A stretch of DNA of 64,000 bases from Thiothrix litoralis (GTDB lineage Bacteria > Pseudomonadota > Gammaproteobacteria > Thiotrichales > Thiotrichaceae). Location: contig NZ_CP072801.1 of the NCBI RefSeq assembly GCF_017901135.1, forward strand, positions 992,001 to 1,056,000, read 5' to 3'. The position numbers and the translations under genes were made by a program. The stretch's first letter is position 1; the number at the start of each line of letters is the position of its first letter. The notes below the pieces were generated by a model. That model did no database searches. It was not told the DNA's origin and saw nothing but the letters and a program-made list of their open reading frames with translations. Below, piece by piece: positions 37,710 to 46,964 of this stretch.

Positions 37710-39242
37710 GTGAAAGAGATGACAAACCTGCGCAAGACACTGGCTTTCGATGACTACCCGGCTTTTTATCAGGACGATAACCGCCGCAACCGGGGTTTCA
37801 ATCCCACCAGCAAGGCATTTCTGGAAGCCAAGTTTGGCGTCCTGTTGCCAGAACATCTGCTCAAAGGCAAGAAAGTGCTGGATTTAGGCTCCTGCTACGG
37901 TGCTGCGGGTCAGTGGGTGCTGTACAACGGGGCGGCAAGTTATACCGGCGTCGAAGTGCAGCAAAACTACGTCAGTGAATCCCGTCGTTTGTTGGCGCAC
38001 TGGCAGGATCGAGTCGAGATTGTGCATCAGGATGTCACCAGCTACCTGCTGGCCACGGCTGATCAGGCATTCGATCTGGTGTTGCTGGCGGGGATGCTTT
38101 ATCACTTCGTCGATACCAAGCAGATTATTGATCAAGCGTGCCGGATAGCCAGTCAGCAGGTGGTGGTGGAAACCAATTACCCGCCGGGTATGCGTTCCGG
38201 GAAATTGCCAATGGATGTGGCAGTCACCGAATACGTCACCGATCAGGAAGTCAATCTCGATCATGGCAACCAGTCGATGCTGGGCATTTCTGCCACTACT
38301 TCCCTGTCGGCGCTGGATATTTTGTTTCGCCTGAATGGTTTTGCCAAACAGGAAAACAAGCTGGTGTTTCCACTTGGCTCTGACACGGTTATTTATGACG
38401 AAAGCGCACTGGGTAGTAGCGATTTGCAGATTCGTTTTGCCGTGCGTTATTTCCGTGATGAAAAGCAGCAGCGCCTGACCACGCTGGAAAGCAATCTGCC
38501 CGAACAGTCTGGTCAGAAACGTTCCTGGGAGAATGATCCGGTCGCTACAGCCAGAACTGATGCATACCAACGGCAGGCCAAAGCGCTGGCGAGCACTGCT
38601 AAACCGGGCGAGTGGAAGTTTGATGCGCAGGTGGCGGAAGTGTTTGATGGCATTGCCCGCCGTGAAATTCCCGATTACCTGCGGGTTATCGACCTGTGCG
38701 TGCGGGTCATCGGCAAGGGTAAACTTGAGCAGCCGAAAATCATTGATGTGGGTAGCGCAACCGGCGAAACCTTGCGGCAACTGCATCAGGCGGGCTACCG
38801 GAATCTTTACGGTGTGGATGCTTCAGCAGACATGCTCGCCCAATCCTTCCAGCAGGCAACCCTCATCCATTCAGAAGACTTCCCAGAAGCGCATGGCCCA
38901 TTTGACTATGTGTTGAACAATTGGACGTTACATTTCATCCGCAACCCGTTGAATTACCTTGAGGCGATCAAGCGCTCACTGGCTCCGGGTGGTACTTTGA
39001 TTCTGTCTGACAAGGTGTCGAGCAGTGAGTGCGTCCACGACCTGTATTATGACTATAAGCGTACCAATGGTGTTACCGAGGAAGAAATTCTGAGGAAACG
39101 CCAGCAAATTGAAGGCGTGTTGGTGACTTATCCTTTCACCTGGTATCTGAATGCGCTGACCAATCTGGGGTTTGAACAAATTGAAATTATCAATGCGAAT
39201 GCAGCGTTTGTGACGTTTATGGCGGTGAATCCCGCTGAATAA
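37710..39242 (+). CDS. Fused methyltransferase: N-terminal MTase domain plus CmoA-like domain
   Basis: About 510 residues with two SAM-binding domains. Domain 1 (residues 50-180): KVLDLGSCYGAAGQWVLY, VEIVHQDVTSY, LLAGMLYHFVDTKQIIDQ, loosely CmoB-like. Domain 2 (from about 290) follows CmoA closely: GEWKFDAQVAEVFDGIARR, IIDVGSATGETLRQL, YVLNNWTLHFI, and DYYKR-type LYYDYKRTNGVTEEEI, ending FEQIEIINANAAFVTFMA. CmoA makes carboxy-SAM from prephenate and SAM; the KRxNG Arg is kept. So it may both make and use carboxy-SAM. GTG start at 37710, AAGGATAT upstream; GTG at 37707 or ATG at 37719 are alternatives. Confidence 0.7.
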   Translation: MKEMTNLRKTLAFDDYPAFYQDDNRRNRGFNPTSKAFLEAKFGVLLPEHLLKGKKVLDLGSCYGAAGQWVLYNGAASYTGVEVQQNYVSESRRLLAHWQDRVEIVHQDVTSYLLATADQAFDLVLLAGMLYHFVDTKQIIDQACRIASQQVVVETNYPPGMRSGKLPMDVAVTEYVTDQEVNLDHGNQSMLGISATTSLSALDILFRLNGFAKQENKLVFPLGSDTVIYDESALGSSDLQIRFAVRYFRDEKQQRLTTLESNLPEQSGQKRSWENDPVATARTDAYQRQAKALASTAKPGEWKFDAQVAEVFDGIARREIPDYLRVIDLCVRVIGKGKLEQPKIIDVGSATGETLRQLHQAGYRNLYGVDASADMLAQSFQQATLIHSEDFPEAHGPFDYVLNNWTLHFIRNPLNYLEAIKRSLAPGGTLILSDKVSSSECVHDLYYDYKRTNGVTEEEILRKRQQIEGVLVTYPFTWYLNALTNLGFEQIEIINANAAFVTFMAVNPAE

Positions 39243-39277
39243 AAAACCCATGCAGACGTTAACCCGCACGGGTTTTT
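39241..39277. terminator. Bidirectional terminator between the methyltransferase gene and pckA
   Basis: AAAAAACCC is matched by GGGTTTTT across a 20-base interval, with an inner AACCCG/CGGGTT. It lies between two convergent genes and has a run of A on one side and T on the other, so it can act on both strands. Confidence 0.6.
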
Positions 39278-39287
39278 ATGCGTATGG

Positions 39288-40901
39288 TTAAACCTGACCT
39301 TTCAACGGCCCTGCTGCGCAAATGCTATCCGCCACACCCGCGCTGTATTCCGCAAAGTTCTGATGGAACAGCGAGGCCAGATGCGTGGCTTTCGCTTCAT
39401 ACGCGGCTTTGTCTGCCCAGGTTGAAGACGGGTCTAGCACTGCCGAAGGCACATCCGGGCATTCAACCGGGATATTCAGGCCGAAAATGGCATCCTGACG
39501 CATTGCTACGCCATCCAATTCACCGCTCAGTGCCGCATTGACCATACTGCGGGTGTGATGGATGTTCATGCGCTTGCCCACACCGTAAGCGCCGCCTGTC
39601 CAGCCCGTATTCACCAGCCAGCACGAAACCCCGTGTTCATTGATCTTCTTGCCCAACAAATCCGCGTAAACCGACGGATGCAACGCCATGAACGGCGCAC
39701 CAAAGCAAGTGCTGAAAGTCGCCGTCGGTTCAGTCACACCTTTTTCCGTGCCCGCAACCTTGGCGGTATAACCGGAAATGAAGTGGTACATCGCCTGTTC
39801 GGTGGTCAGTTTGGAAATCGGTGGCAACACACCGAAAGCATCACAGGTCAGCATGATAATGTGCTTGGGGTGGCCTGCTTTGCCGGGGTACAACGCGCCC
39901 GGAATCTGGGTAATGGGGTAGCTGGCGCGGGTGTTTTCGGTCAGGCTGTTATCATCCAGATTCAGCTTGCGGGTTGCCTGATCCATTACCACGTTTTCCA
40001 GCACCGTGCCGAAGGTTTTGGTGGTTTGGTAGATCATCGGCTCTTGTTCTGCCGAGAGGTTGATGACCTTGGCGTAGCAGCCGCCTTCCAGATTGAACAC
40101 GCCATTGTCGCTCCAACCGTGCTCGTCATCACCAATCAGCGAGCGTTTTGGATCAGCGGAAAGGGTCGTCTTGCCCGTGCCAGAAAGCCCGAACAGGATA
40201 GCAACGTCGCCTTCTTTGCCAACATTGGCGGAAGCGTGCATCGACATAATGCCACGTTGCGGCAGCAGGTAGTTGAGTACCGAGAAGATGGATTTCTTGA
40301 TTTCGCCCGCGTAATGCGTGCCGCCAATCAGAATCAGCCCACGGCTCAGGTTCAACAGGACGAAAGCCCCGGAATGTGTGCCGTGCGTTTCCGGGTCTGC
40401 CTGCATATCAGGCACATGGATGACCGTAAATTTGGGTTCAGCCACATCTAGCGTGCGGTTCAATTCGTCTGGGCGGATAAACATATTGCGGGCAAACAAA
40501 GCGTGCCAAGCATATTGGGTAATAATACGCACCGGCAATTCATCGGCTTCGCTTGCGCCTGCTAACAGGTCTTGTACAAACAGTTCACGTCCATCAAGGA
40601 ACTGAAGGGCATCTGCCAAAATTTGGTTGAACTGTGCTTCACTCAATGCCTTGTTGACTTTGCCCCACCATACCTTGTCATGCGAGCCAGCATCATCCAC
40701 GATAAATTTATCGTTGGGGGCGCGGCCTGTAAAGGTGCCTGTGTAGGCAACAAATACGCCATCTTCGCTGATTTTGCCTTCGCTGCGATTCAGGGCTTGT
40801 TCGTATAGAACCGGGGATGATTGGTTCCAATAAAGGTTTTGTGAAGTTTTCAGTCCCAACGTGCTGGCAAGGTGTTGTGCCAGTGTGCCTGTTGTACTCA
40901 T
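39288..40901 (-). CDS. pckA: Phosphoenolpyruvate carboxykinase (ATP)
   Basis: 537-residue ATP-type PEP carboxykinase (oxaloacetate + ATP to PEP + CO2 + ADP), the entry step of gluconeogenesis. Kinase loop GLSGTGKTTLSADP, metal and substrate motif DDEHGWSDNGVFN, and GGTHYAGEIKKSIF. Length is normal for the bacterial enzyme. The start at 40901 (MSTTGTLAQHL) is preceded by GGAGG at 6 bases; the open frame upstream is not conserved. The 250-base gap upstream has four TGTCGAC sites, so its expression is probably tightly controlled. Confidence 0.96.
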   Translation of the reverse strand: MSTTGTLAQHLASTLGLKTSQNLYWNQSSPVLYEQALNRSEGKISEDGVFVAYTGTFTGRAPNDKFIVDDAGSHDKVWWGKVNKALSEAQFNQILADALQFLDGRELFVQDLLAGASEADELPVRIITQYAWHALFARNMFIRPDELNRTLDVAEPKFTVIHVPDMQADPETHGTHSGAFVLLNLSRGLILIGGTHYAGEIKKSIFSVLNYLLPQRGIMSMHASANVGKEGDVAILFGLSGTGKTTLSADPKRSLIGDDEHGWSDNGVFNLEGGCYAKVINLSAEQEPMIYQTTKTFGTVLENVVMDQATRKLNLDDNSLTENTRASYPITQIPGALYPGKAGHPKHIIMLTCDAFGVLPPISKLTTEQAMYHFISGYTAKVAGTEKGVTEPTATFSTCFGAPFMALHPSVYADLLGKKINEHGVSCWLVNTGWTGGAYGVGKRMNIHHTRSMVNAALSGELDGVAMRQDAIFGLNIPVECPDVPSAVLDPSSTWADKAAYEAKATHLASLFHQNFAEYSAGVADSICAAGPLKGQV

Positions 40902-40927
40902 GTGACGCCTCCGGTAGCGCTGTGTAA

Positions 40928-41062
40928 TGTCGACAATATGTCGTTCAGGTATAAAGAAGGCAAAAGATAATATCGTATGGTGTCGACTATTAGAATACAT
41001 TTCATCCGAAAATCAGGTTTAATCAGCGCTATTGTCGACATTGCTCAAGAAAGCTGTCGACA
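40928..41062. promoter_or_regulatory. Cluster of four TGTCGAC(A) palindromes upstream of pckA
   Basis: Copies at 40928 (TGTCGACAATA), 40981 (TGTCGACTATT), 41033 (reverse of ATGTCGACAATA) and 41055 (TGTCGACAATAC). The core is a perfect palindrome TGTCGACA in three of the four. Start-to-start distances are 53, 52 and 22 bases, close to 5, 5 and 2 helical turns. The gap is between pckA and a divergent RhlB-like gene. It looks like a multi-site operator for a dimeric regulator, perhaps GntR-type; the regulator is not identified. Confidence 0.6.
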
Positions 41063-41154
41063 ATACAAACTTGTGTACGGTTTTCTTGAAAAATAGGTCA
41101 AAGTTGCGGTGCTTTTTGTGACGACTTGTTGAGGCAGTGTGATATTCTCACGCA

Positions 41155-42462
41155 ATGGAAAATTTGTATTTAAGTCAAACACGTTTCGACGATTTCCCGC
41201 TGGATGAGCGCTTATTGGCCTCTATTCGGGAAACCGGTTTTGAATTTTGCTCGCGCATTCAGGCGGAAACCTTGCCATTCACCTTGGCAGGGCAGGATAT
41301 TGCTGGTCAGGCACAAACGGGTACGGGTAAAACCGGCGCGTTTCTGGTGGCTGTGTTCCAGCATTTACTGAGTAACCCGTTGCCGGATGCCGGGGCAGGC
41401 ACCGTGCGCTGCATGATCCTCGCGCCGACCCGCGAACTGGCGATCCAGATTGCGCGTGATGCTGAAGAGCTGGGCAAGCATACCGGCTTACGTTCGGTGC
41501 TGGTCTACGGTGGGGCAGGCTACGACAAGCAACGCCGTCAATTTGAAGAGCCGGTGGATGTGTTGATCGGTACGCCGGGTCGGGTGATTGATTACTGGAA
41601 ACAACACGTTTTCACCCTCAAATACACCCAAGCCTTGGTGATGGATGAAGCCGACCGCATGTTTGACATGGGTTTCATTCAAGATGTGCGCTTCCTGATG
41701 CACAAAATGCCGCCGCCTGCGAAACGTTTGAACATGCTGTTTTCCGCTACGCTGTCGCAGCGCGTGCTGGAATTGGCGTATGAGCACATGAATAACCCGC
41801 AACAGGTCAAAATCGAGACCGAATCGGTGCGGGCGGATAATATTACCGAGCATGTGTACTTCCCAGCGAATGATGAAAAGATTCCCCTGTTGATTGGCCT
41901 GATCCGTAAGCTCCAGCCGTTCCGGGCGATTGTGTTCGTTAATACCAAGCACATTGCGGAAAAGATTGATGATTTCTTGCGGGCGAATGGCATTACCTCC
42001 GACCTGATTTCCGGCGATGTACGCCAGAACAAGCGTGAAAAGCTGCTGCAAGCGTTTGAGGCGGGTGAGTTTCAAGTGATGATTGCCACCGATGTGGCGG
42101 CACGTGGTTTGCACATCCCCGATGTGTCGCACGTCTTCAACTTCGATTTGCCGCAATTGGCGGAAGATTATGTCCACCGTATCGGGCGTACTGCGCGTGC
42201 CGGGGCATCGGGTGAGGCGCACAGTTTTGCGTGTGAAGACACTGCGTTTTACCTGCCGGATATTGAGGAATACACCGGCAAGTCGATTCCGGTGGAACGG
42301 ATTACTGCTGAATTGCTCCCCACTGAACTGAAGCGTCCGCAGCGCACCCAGCGTGAGCGGGTCAACCATCACCCTGATGGCAACCGCCCACCCCGTCAAC
42401 ACAGTGGCGGTGGTCAGGGGGGCGGTGGACGGCGGCGCAGACGCCCCAACCCAGCCGGTTAA
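41155..42462 (+). CDS. DEAD-box RNA helicase, RhlB-like
   Basis: 435-residue DEAD-box helicase. Q motif GFEFCSRIQAETLP, Walker A AQTGTGKTGAF, TPGRVIDYW, DEAD in LVMDEADRMFDMGF, SAT in LFSATLSQR and HRIGRTARAG. The FCSRIQAETLPFTLAGQDIAGQAQT block is closest to RhlB, the helicase of the RNA degradosome. The C-terminal tail from residue 395 is basic and rich in Arg, Gly and His (HSGGGQGGGGRRRRRPN), typical of RNA-annealing extensions. Confidence 0.88.
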   Translation: MENLYLSQTRFDDFPLDERLLASIRETGFEFCSRIQAETLPFTLAGQDIAGQAQTGTGKTGAFLVAVFQHLLSNPLPDAGAGTVRCMILAPTRELAIQIARDAEELGKHTGLRSVLVYGGAGYDKQRRQFEEPVDVLIGTPGRVIDYWKQHVFTLKYTQALVMDEADRMFDMGFIQDVRFLMHKMPPPAKRLNMLFSATLSQRVLELAYEHMNNPQQVKIETESVRADNITEHVYFPANDEKIPLLIGLIRKLQPFRAIVFVNTKHIAEKIDDFLRANGITSDLISGDVRQNKREKLLQAFEAGEFQVMIATDVAARGLHIPDVSHVFNFDLPQLAEDYVHRIGRTARAGASGEAHSFACEDTAFYLPDIEEYTGKSIPVERITAELLPTELKRPQRTQRERVNHHPDGNRPPRQHSGGGQGGGGRRRRRPNPAG

Positions 42463-42480
42463 GTCTAAGGAGTCTCCCGC

Positions 42481-43353
42481 ATGAAAGCCTATGCCAAACG
42501 CTTGCACAATCCCTTTAACGGTGCTGTTCAGGTAGTGGCATCAGAGCAGATTCGTGCCTTAAGTTACAATGGATTGGAGTGGGAACTTCAATTCCAATGT
42601 CATACGCCACGCGGTATCCAGTACGCTCGTATCGGGCGTTGGACAAAGCGCAACGGTTTCCGCCCCTATCCCCTCGACCCCAGCATTGAGCGTGACGCGG
42701 TAGAAAGCGCCTACCGACCACTGGTAACCGCACTCGAAACCACCGCCGTACCTCTGCCACAAGACGATTACTACGAATTCTGGTTGCTGGATGAAAAATA
42801 CCGTCGGCCTTTGGCGCTGCTCGCCAGTTGCCGCCTTGCCAGCGAAATGCCGCAAACCAGCATCCACCCGATCTGGAAAGCGCTCAATGCCAGCCAGCTA
42901 GACCTGTACAACACCCCCGAAGAAGAACGGCGCGGCGCACCCCCACCCAGTTACCGACTTGAACAAAACGTCAAACAGCGTGCCGGACAAAACCCCCAAA
43001 CCCGCTGGTTCTTGCGTGCGGCGGATGGTAGCGGTCAAGCGCTGAATACCGCTGCTGAAGTGCTAGACGCACACTTGCCAGCGGACTATTTTCCACCCCT
43101 GTTATTACGCGAAACCTGGGATAACCCGGCGGAACAGGCATTGTGTGAACGTTACCTACAGCGCTTATCGCCGCACCTGCTGATGCTGCAAGGCTTGTCG
43201 CTGGAAAGCCGCGACCGCGTAGAGCAAATGGCCAGCCAGTATGCGCAAGAAGTGGCAGCCAGCTTCCATCTATACCCAGCCGTTGCTGACCCGCAGCGCA
43301 TGACAGCGTTACGGGTCGAGGCACGCTTACGGGATGCTTGCCTGAAAGATTAA
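42481..43353 (+). CDS. Conserved hypothetical protein, 290 aa
   Basis: I do not recognise a family. Soluble, no signal peptide. The N-terminus is beta-rich (NPFNGAVQVVASEQIRALSY, WELQFQCHTPRGIQYARIGRW) and the C-terminus from residue 200 is helical (ERYLQRLSPHLLMLQGLSLE). It starts 18 bases after the RhlB-like helicase on the same strand with AAGGAGTC, so it is likely co-expressed with it. Convergent with lon. Confidence 0.65.
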   Translation: MKAYAKRLHNPFNGAVQVVASEQIRALSYNGLEWELQFQCHTPRGIQYARIGRWTKRNGFRPYPLDPSIERDAVESAYRPLVTALETTAVPLPQDDYYEFWLLDEKYRRPLALLASCRLASEMPQTSIHPIWKALNASQLDLYNTPEEERRGAPPPSYRLEQNVKQRAGQNPQTRWFLRAADGSGQALNTAAEVLDAHLPADYFPPLLLRETWDNPAEQALCERYLQRLSPHLLMLQGLSLESRDRVEQMASQYAQEVAASFHLYPAVADPQRMTALRVEARLRDACLKD

Positions 43354-43367
43354 CGGAGTAAGGTCAA

Positions 43368-45707
43368 TCAAGCTGCCGTCTGCATCGCCACTTCCGGCAG
43401 TTCCAGCGCCGCCGCAATCGCATCTTCCACCCGTTCCAGCCAGATGAAGTTGAGCTGTTTGCGGGCATTTTCCGGCACATCTTCCAGATCGCGGCGGTTA
43501 CGTGCAGGCAACATCACGGTGTGAATCCCGGCACGCAAGGCGGCGAGGCATTTTTCCTTGACCCCACCAATCGGTAGCACCAAGCCGCGCAAACTGATTT
43601 CGCCAGTCATTGCTACATCACTACGCACCTTACGATCACTCAGCAAGGAGACCAGCGAGGTGAAAATCGACACGCCTGCACTGGGGCCATCCTTGGGGAT
43701 TGCGCCCGCCGGAACGTGCAAGTGGATGTCGTGTTTTTCGAAGATTTGCGGATCAACCCCAAAGCGTCTGGCTTGCGACTTGATCAGGCTCAGGGCGGCT
43801 TGCGCACTTTCCTTCATCACGTCGCCGAGTTGCCCGGTGATGATCAGCTTGCCATGCCCCGGCATTTTAGTGGTTTCGATGAACAGGATGTCGCCACCCA
43901 CCGGTGTCCACGCCAAGCCAGTCGCCACGCCGGGTACGCTGGTGCGCATGGCCACTTCGCTTTCAAAGCGTTGCGAGCCGAGGATCGCGGGCAATTCCGC
44001 CGGGGTAATCGCTACCCGCTCGGTGTTGCCCTCCGCAATCTGGATGGCGGCATTACGCAACACGGCTGCGATTTCGCGTTCCAAGTTGCGGCAACCAGCT
44101 TCGCGGGTGTAATCGCTGACGATGCTGCGCAAGGCGGCTTCGCTGACGTGGGCTTGTGCCGGTTTCAGGCCATGCGCTTCAAGCTGACGCGAAAGCAGGT
44201 AGCGTTTGGCGATTTCGACCTTTTCGTCTTCGGTGTAACCGGGCAGGCTGATGATTTCCATGCGGTCACGCAACGGCCCTGGAATGGAATCTAGCACGTT
44301 GGCAGTAGCAATGAATACCACTTTGCTCAGGTCAAACGGCAACGCCAGATAGTTGTCGCGGAAAGTTTCGTTTTGCGCCGGGTCAAGCACTTCCAGTAAG
44401 GCCGCTGCTGGGTCGCCGTGGAAACCGCCGCCGCCGAGTTTGTCGATTTCGTCGAGCATGAATACCGGGTTGCGGCTTCCGGCTTTGCGCATTTCCTGAA
44501 TGATATTGCCGGGTAATGCGCCCATGTAGGTGCGGCGATGCCCCCGGATTTCAGCTTCGTCATGTACCCCGCCAAGGCTGGAACGCACGAAGGGCAGGCC
44601 AAGCGACCGCGCAATGCTTTTGCCCAGCGAGGTTTTGCCGACACCGGGAGGCCCCACGAAACACAGAATCGGGCTGCGGCCTTGCGGGTTGAGTTTGCGT
44701 ACCGCGAGGTATTCGAGGATGCGCTTTTTGATTTTCTCCAAACCGTAATGGTCTTCGTCGAGCACTTCGCGGGCTTTGGCGATGTCGATGTTTTCCGCTT
44801 CCAGCGTGTTCCACGGTAGGTCGGTGAGCCAGTCGAGGTAGGTGCGAATCATGGAATATTCACCGGAGGATTCCGGCATTTTTTGCAGGCGCTTGAGTTC
44901 CTTGCGGGCTTGTTCGGCAGCCTCGGTGGACATATTGGCGTCGGCAATCGCTTGTTTCAGTTCGTCGATTTCGCTTTGGTTGCTGTCGTCATCGTCTTCG
45001 CCCAGTTCCTTTTGGATGGCTTTGAGGCGTTCGCGCAGCATGTATTCGCGCTGGCGGGCATCCATCGACTGTTTGGTTTGCTGGTCGATTTCGCGGGTGA
45101 GTTTTAGCACTTCAAGCTGGTGGCGCACGTGTTCGGCTACCTTGTCGAGGCGTTCGCGCAGCGCGGTGGTTTCGAGGATCACCTGCTTTTCCTGCGGGCT
45201 GATGTCGAGGAAATTGCTGACCAAATCGGCGAGTGCGCCTGCGTATTCCATGCTCTGGATCGCAGCTACCGCTTCGGGCGGGGCTTGCGGTAACAGTTGC
45301 AGGGTTTCGATGGCTTTTTCCTGCAAGTGGCGCATCCGTGCCTTGATTTCGGGGTCGTCGTCATCGGCTTCAGGAATCATGTCGACGTGTGCCGCCAGAT
45401 ACGGCAAGCCTTCCACGTAATCGCGCACGCGGAAACGTTCCTCGCCTTGCACCACTAAATGGTGTGTGCCGCTGGAGGTGGTGACGTAGCGCACAATATT
45501 GGCCAGCGTGCCAATAGGGTGCAGGTGGTCGCTAGCTGGCTCGTTAATGTCGGGCTGCTTTTGCAGTACCAGACCGATTTTGCTGCCATTTTTGACGGCT
45601 TCCTGTGCGGCTGCCAGTGATTGTTCGCGCCCAATGGTGATGGGGATGGCCATGCCGGGAAATAGCACAATGTCACGCATGGGAATCAGGATAAGTGGTT
45701 CGTTCAT
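43368..45707 (-). CDS. lon: ATP-dependent protease Lon
   Basis: 779-residue LonA protease. The N-terminal substrate domain starts ILIPMRDIVLFPGMAIPI; the AAA+ part has Walker A GPPGVGKTSLGKS and Walker B VFMLDEIDKLG; the protease domain has the catalytic Ser in PKDGPSAGVSIF and Lys in GGVKEKCLAAL. It degrades misfolded and regulatory proteins in the cytoplasm as a hexamer. Length is typical. No clpX or hupB is adjacent. Confidence 0.96.
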   Translation of the reverse strand: MNEPLILIPMRDIVLFPGMAIPITIGREQSLAAAQEAVKNGSKIGLVLQKQPDINEPASDHLHPIGTLANIVRYVTTSSGTHHLVVQGEERFRVRDYVEGLPYLAAHVDMIPEADDDDPEIKARMRHLQEKAIETLQLLPQAPPEAVAAIQSMEYAGALADLVSNFLDISPQEKQVILETTALRERLDKVAEHVRHQLEVLKLTREIDQQTKQSMDARQREYMLRERLKAIQKELGEDDDDSNQSEIDELKQAIADANMSTEAAEQARKELKRLQKMPESSGEYSMIRTYLDWLTDLPWNTLEAENIDIAKAREVLDEDHYGLEKIKKRILEYLAVRKLNPQGRSPILCFVGPPGVGKTSLGKSIARSLGLPFVRSSLGGVHDEAEIRGHRRTYMGALPGNIIQEMRKAGSRNPVFMLDEIDKLGGGGFHGDPAAALLEVLDPAQNETFRDNYLALPFDLSKVVFIATANVLDSIPGPLRDRMEIISLPGYTEDEKVEIAKRYLLSRQLEAHGLKPAQAHVSEAALRSIVSDYTREAGCRNLEREIAAVLRNAAIQIAEGNTERVAITPAELPAILGSQRFESEVAMRTSVPGVATGLAWTPVGGDILFIETTKMPGHGKLIITGQLGDVMKESAQAALSLIKSQARRFGVDPQIFEKHDIHLHVPAGAIPKDGPSAGVSIFTSLVSLLSDRKVRSDVAMTGEISLRGLVLPIGGVKEKCLAALRAGIHTVMLPARNRRDLEDVPENARKQLNFIWLERVEDAIAAALELPEVAMQTAA

Positions 45708-45829
45708 TCTTTTGCCTCTATGGTATGTGTATTAACCTAGTGAGAAGGTCAACTATTCATATTGGATAAGATCGTGCCAGCCAGGGGAATTTCAAGTGGT
45801 GTGTTGATGAATAAATGTTTCGGGGTAGC

Positions 45830-46555
45830 TCAGGGAGCAAACGGCTGCCCCAGAAAATCGAATAATTGGCCTGAATCAGCACTTTTCAAGGTTTGCATGA
45901 CTTTGAGCAAGTGATGCGCTGTGAATTCGGTTGTCTGTAAATGTTCCGGCGATACGTTGCGCTGAAAAGGCGCGGAGAGCGCGGTAGCGGTGGTACCGGG
46001 TTGCAAGCCAACGATGATGGTCGGGCGTTTCAGGCGATCCAGTTCGATGGCAAAATTCTTGATCAGCATGTTCAAGGCGGCTTTGCTGGCGCGGTAAGAA
46101 TGCCAGCCTCCCAACCGATTATCACTGATGCTGCCAACCCGTGCAGACAGGATGCCCATTGTGGTCGGGTGTTTGGGGTTCAGCTTTGCCAACAGGTGTT
46201 TGACCAGTAACGCGGGGCCAACGGCATTGAGGGTGAACGAGCGTAACAGGTGGTCAACTTCCAGATTGCGCCAGGTTTTTTCCGGCTGGGTGGTGGCGTC
46301 ATGTAACCAGCCGGTGGCGATGAATACCCAGTCGATCTCGGCTTTGTCCGGTAAGGTTTGCAGCGCGGCACTAATGCTGGCTTCGTCGCTGAGGTCGAAG
46401 CCAATATCTTGCGTGGCGATGCCGAGTGGCAACAAGTTATCCGTGTTGCGTGCTAGGCGTATCAGTTCGATGTCGGGAAATTGTGCGGCAAGCTGCTGGC
46501 AGAAGGCTTGCCCAATACCGCCCGATGCGCCCGCGACTAATACCCGTCGTGGCAT
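45830..46555 (-). CDS. SDR-family oxidoreductase (CsgA-like)
   Basis: 241-residue short-chain dehydrogenase/reductase. Cofactor loop VAGASGGIGQAFCQ, an NN-like NAVGPAL motif, Ser in RVGSISD and the catalytic YxxxK in YRASKAALNML. It has the C-factor-like form found in many Gammaproteobacteria, substrate unknown. Its start overlaps the stop of the small gene upstream (TAATG), so the two are coupled. Confidence 0.85.
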   Translation of the reverse strand: MPRRVLVAGASGGIGQAFCQQLAAQFPDIELIRLARNTDNLLPLGIATQDIGFDLSDEASISAALQTLPDKAEIDWVFIATGWLHDATTQPEKTWRNLEVDHLLRSFTLNAVGPALLVKHLLAKLNPKHPTTMGILSARVGSISDNRLGGWHSYRASKAALNMLIKNFAIELDRLKRPTIIVGLQPGTTATALSAPFQRNVSPEHLQTTEFTAHHLLKVMQTLKSADSGQLFDFLGQPFAP

Positions 46556-46773
46556 TAGTTGATGCTGCCTGTGATGGAGCAGTCGGCCATGTCGTCGAAA
46601 ATTTTCTTCAAGCCGGGGCTGTTTTCACCGCCATGCATGGGAATATCAAGGTATTCACATTTGTTGGCTTCGGACTGGAAGTAGATTTTTAGGTCGCCAT
46701 CCATGATGAACGGGGCGTTTTCGAGGTCGGTGACATCTTCCAGTGTGATCGGGTCAAGCGTACAGACGCGCAT
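46555..46773 (-). CDS. Small hypothetical protein upstream of the SDR gene
   Basis: 72 residues (MRVCTLDPITLEDVTDLE). Acidic, with three cysteines (positions 4, about 40 and 65), no membrane segment. I do not recognise a family; the conserved-looking YLDIPMHGGENSPGLKKIFDD could be a small-molecule or protein contact. ATG at 46773 has AGGAG 9 bases upstream. Its stop overlaps the start of the SDR gene. Confidence 0.6.
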   Translation of the reverse strand: MRVCTLDPITLEDVTDLENAPFIMDGDLKIYFQSEANKCEYLDIPMHGGENSPGLKKIFDDMADCSITGSIN

Positions 46774-46964
46774 AATCAAATTCTCCTAGCGGTTATTGTT
46801 ACTTAAGTATCTTTCTTGTACGAAAGTGATGCAATTAGTCCTATAATGCATCGGGTATTTATACAAGAGTCTTACAACATCCATCATTAAACTGGTGTTT
46901 ATGGCTATTGCAGTGGATATGGGGCGATAATTCCTAATAGGCAGCAATCACAAGGATTTTAAAT

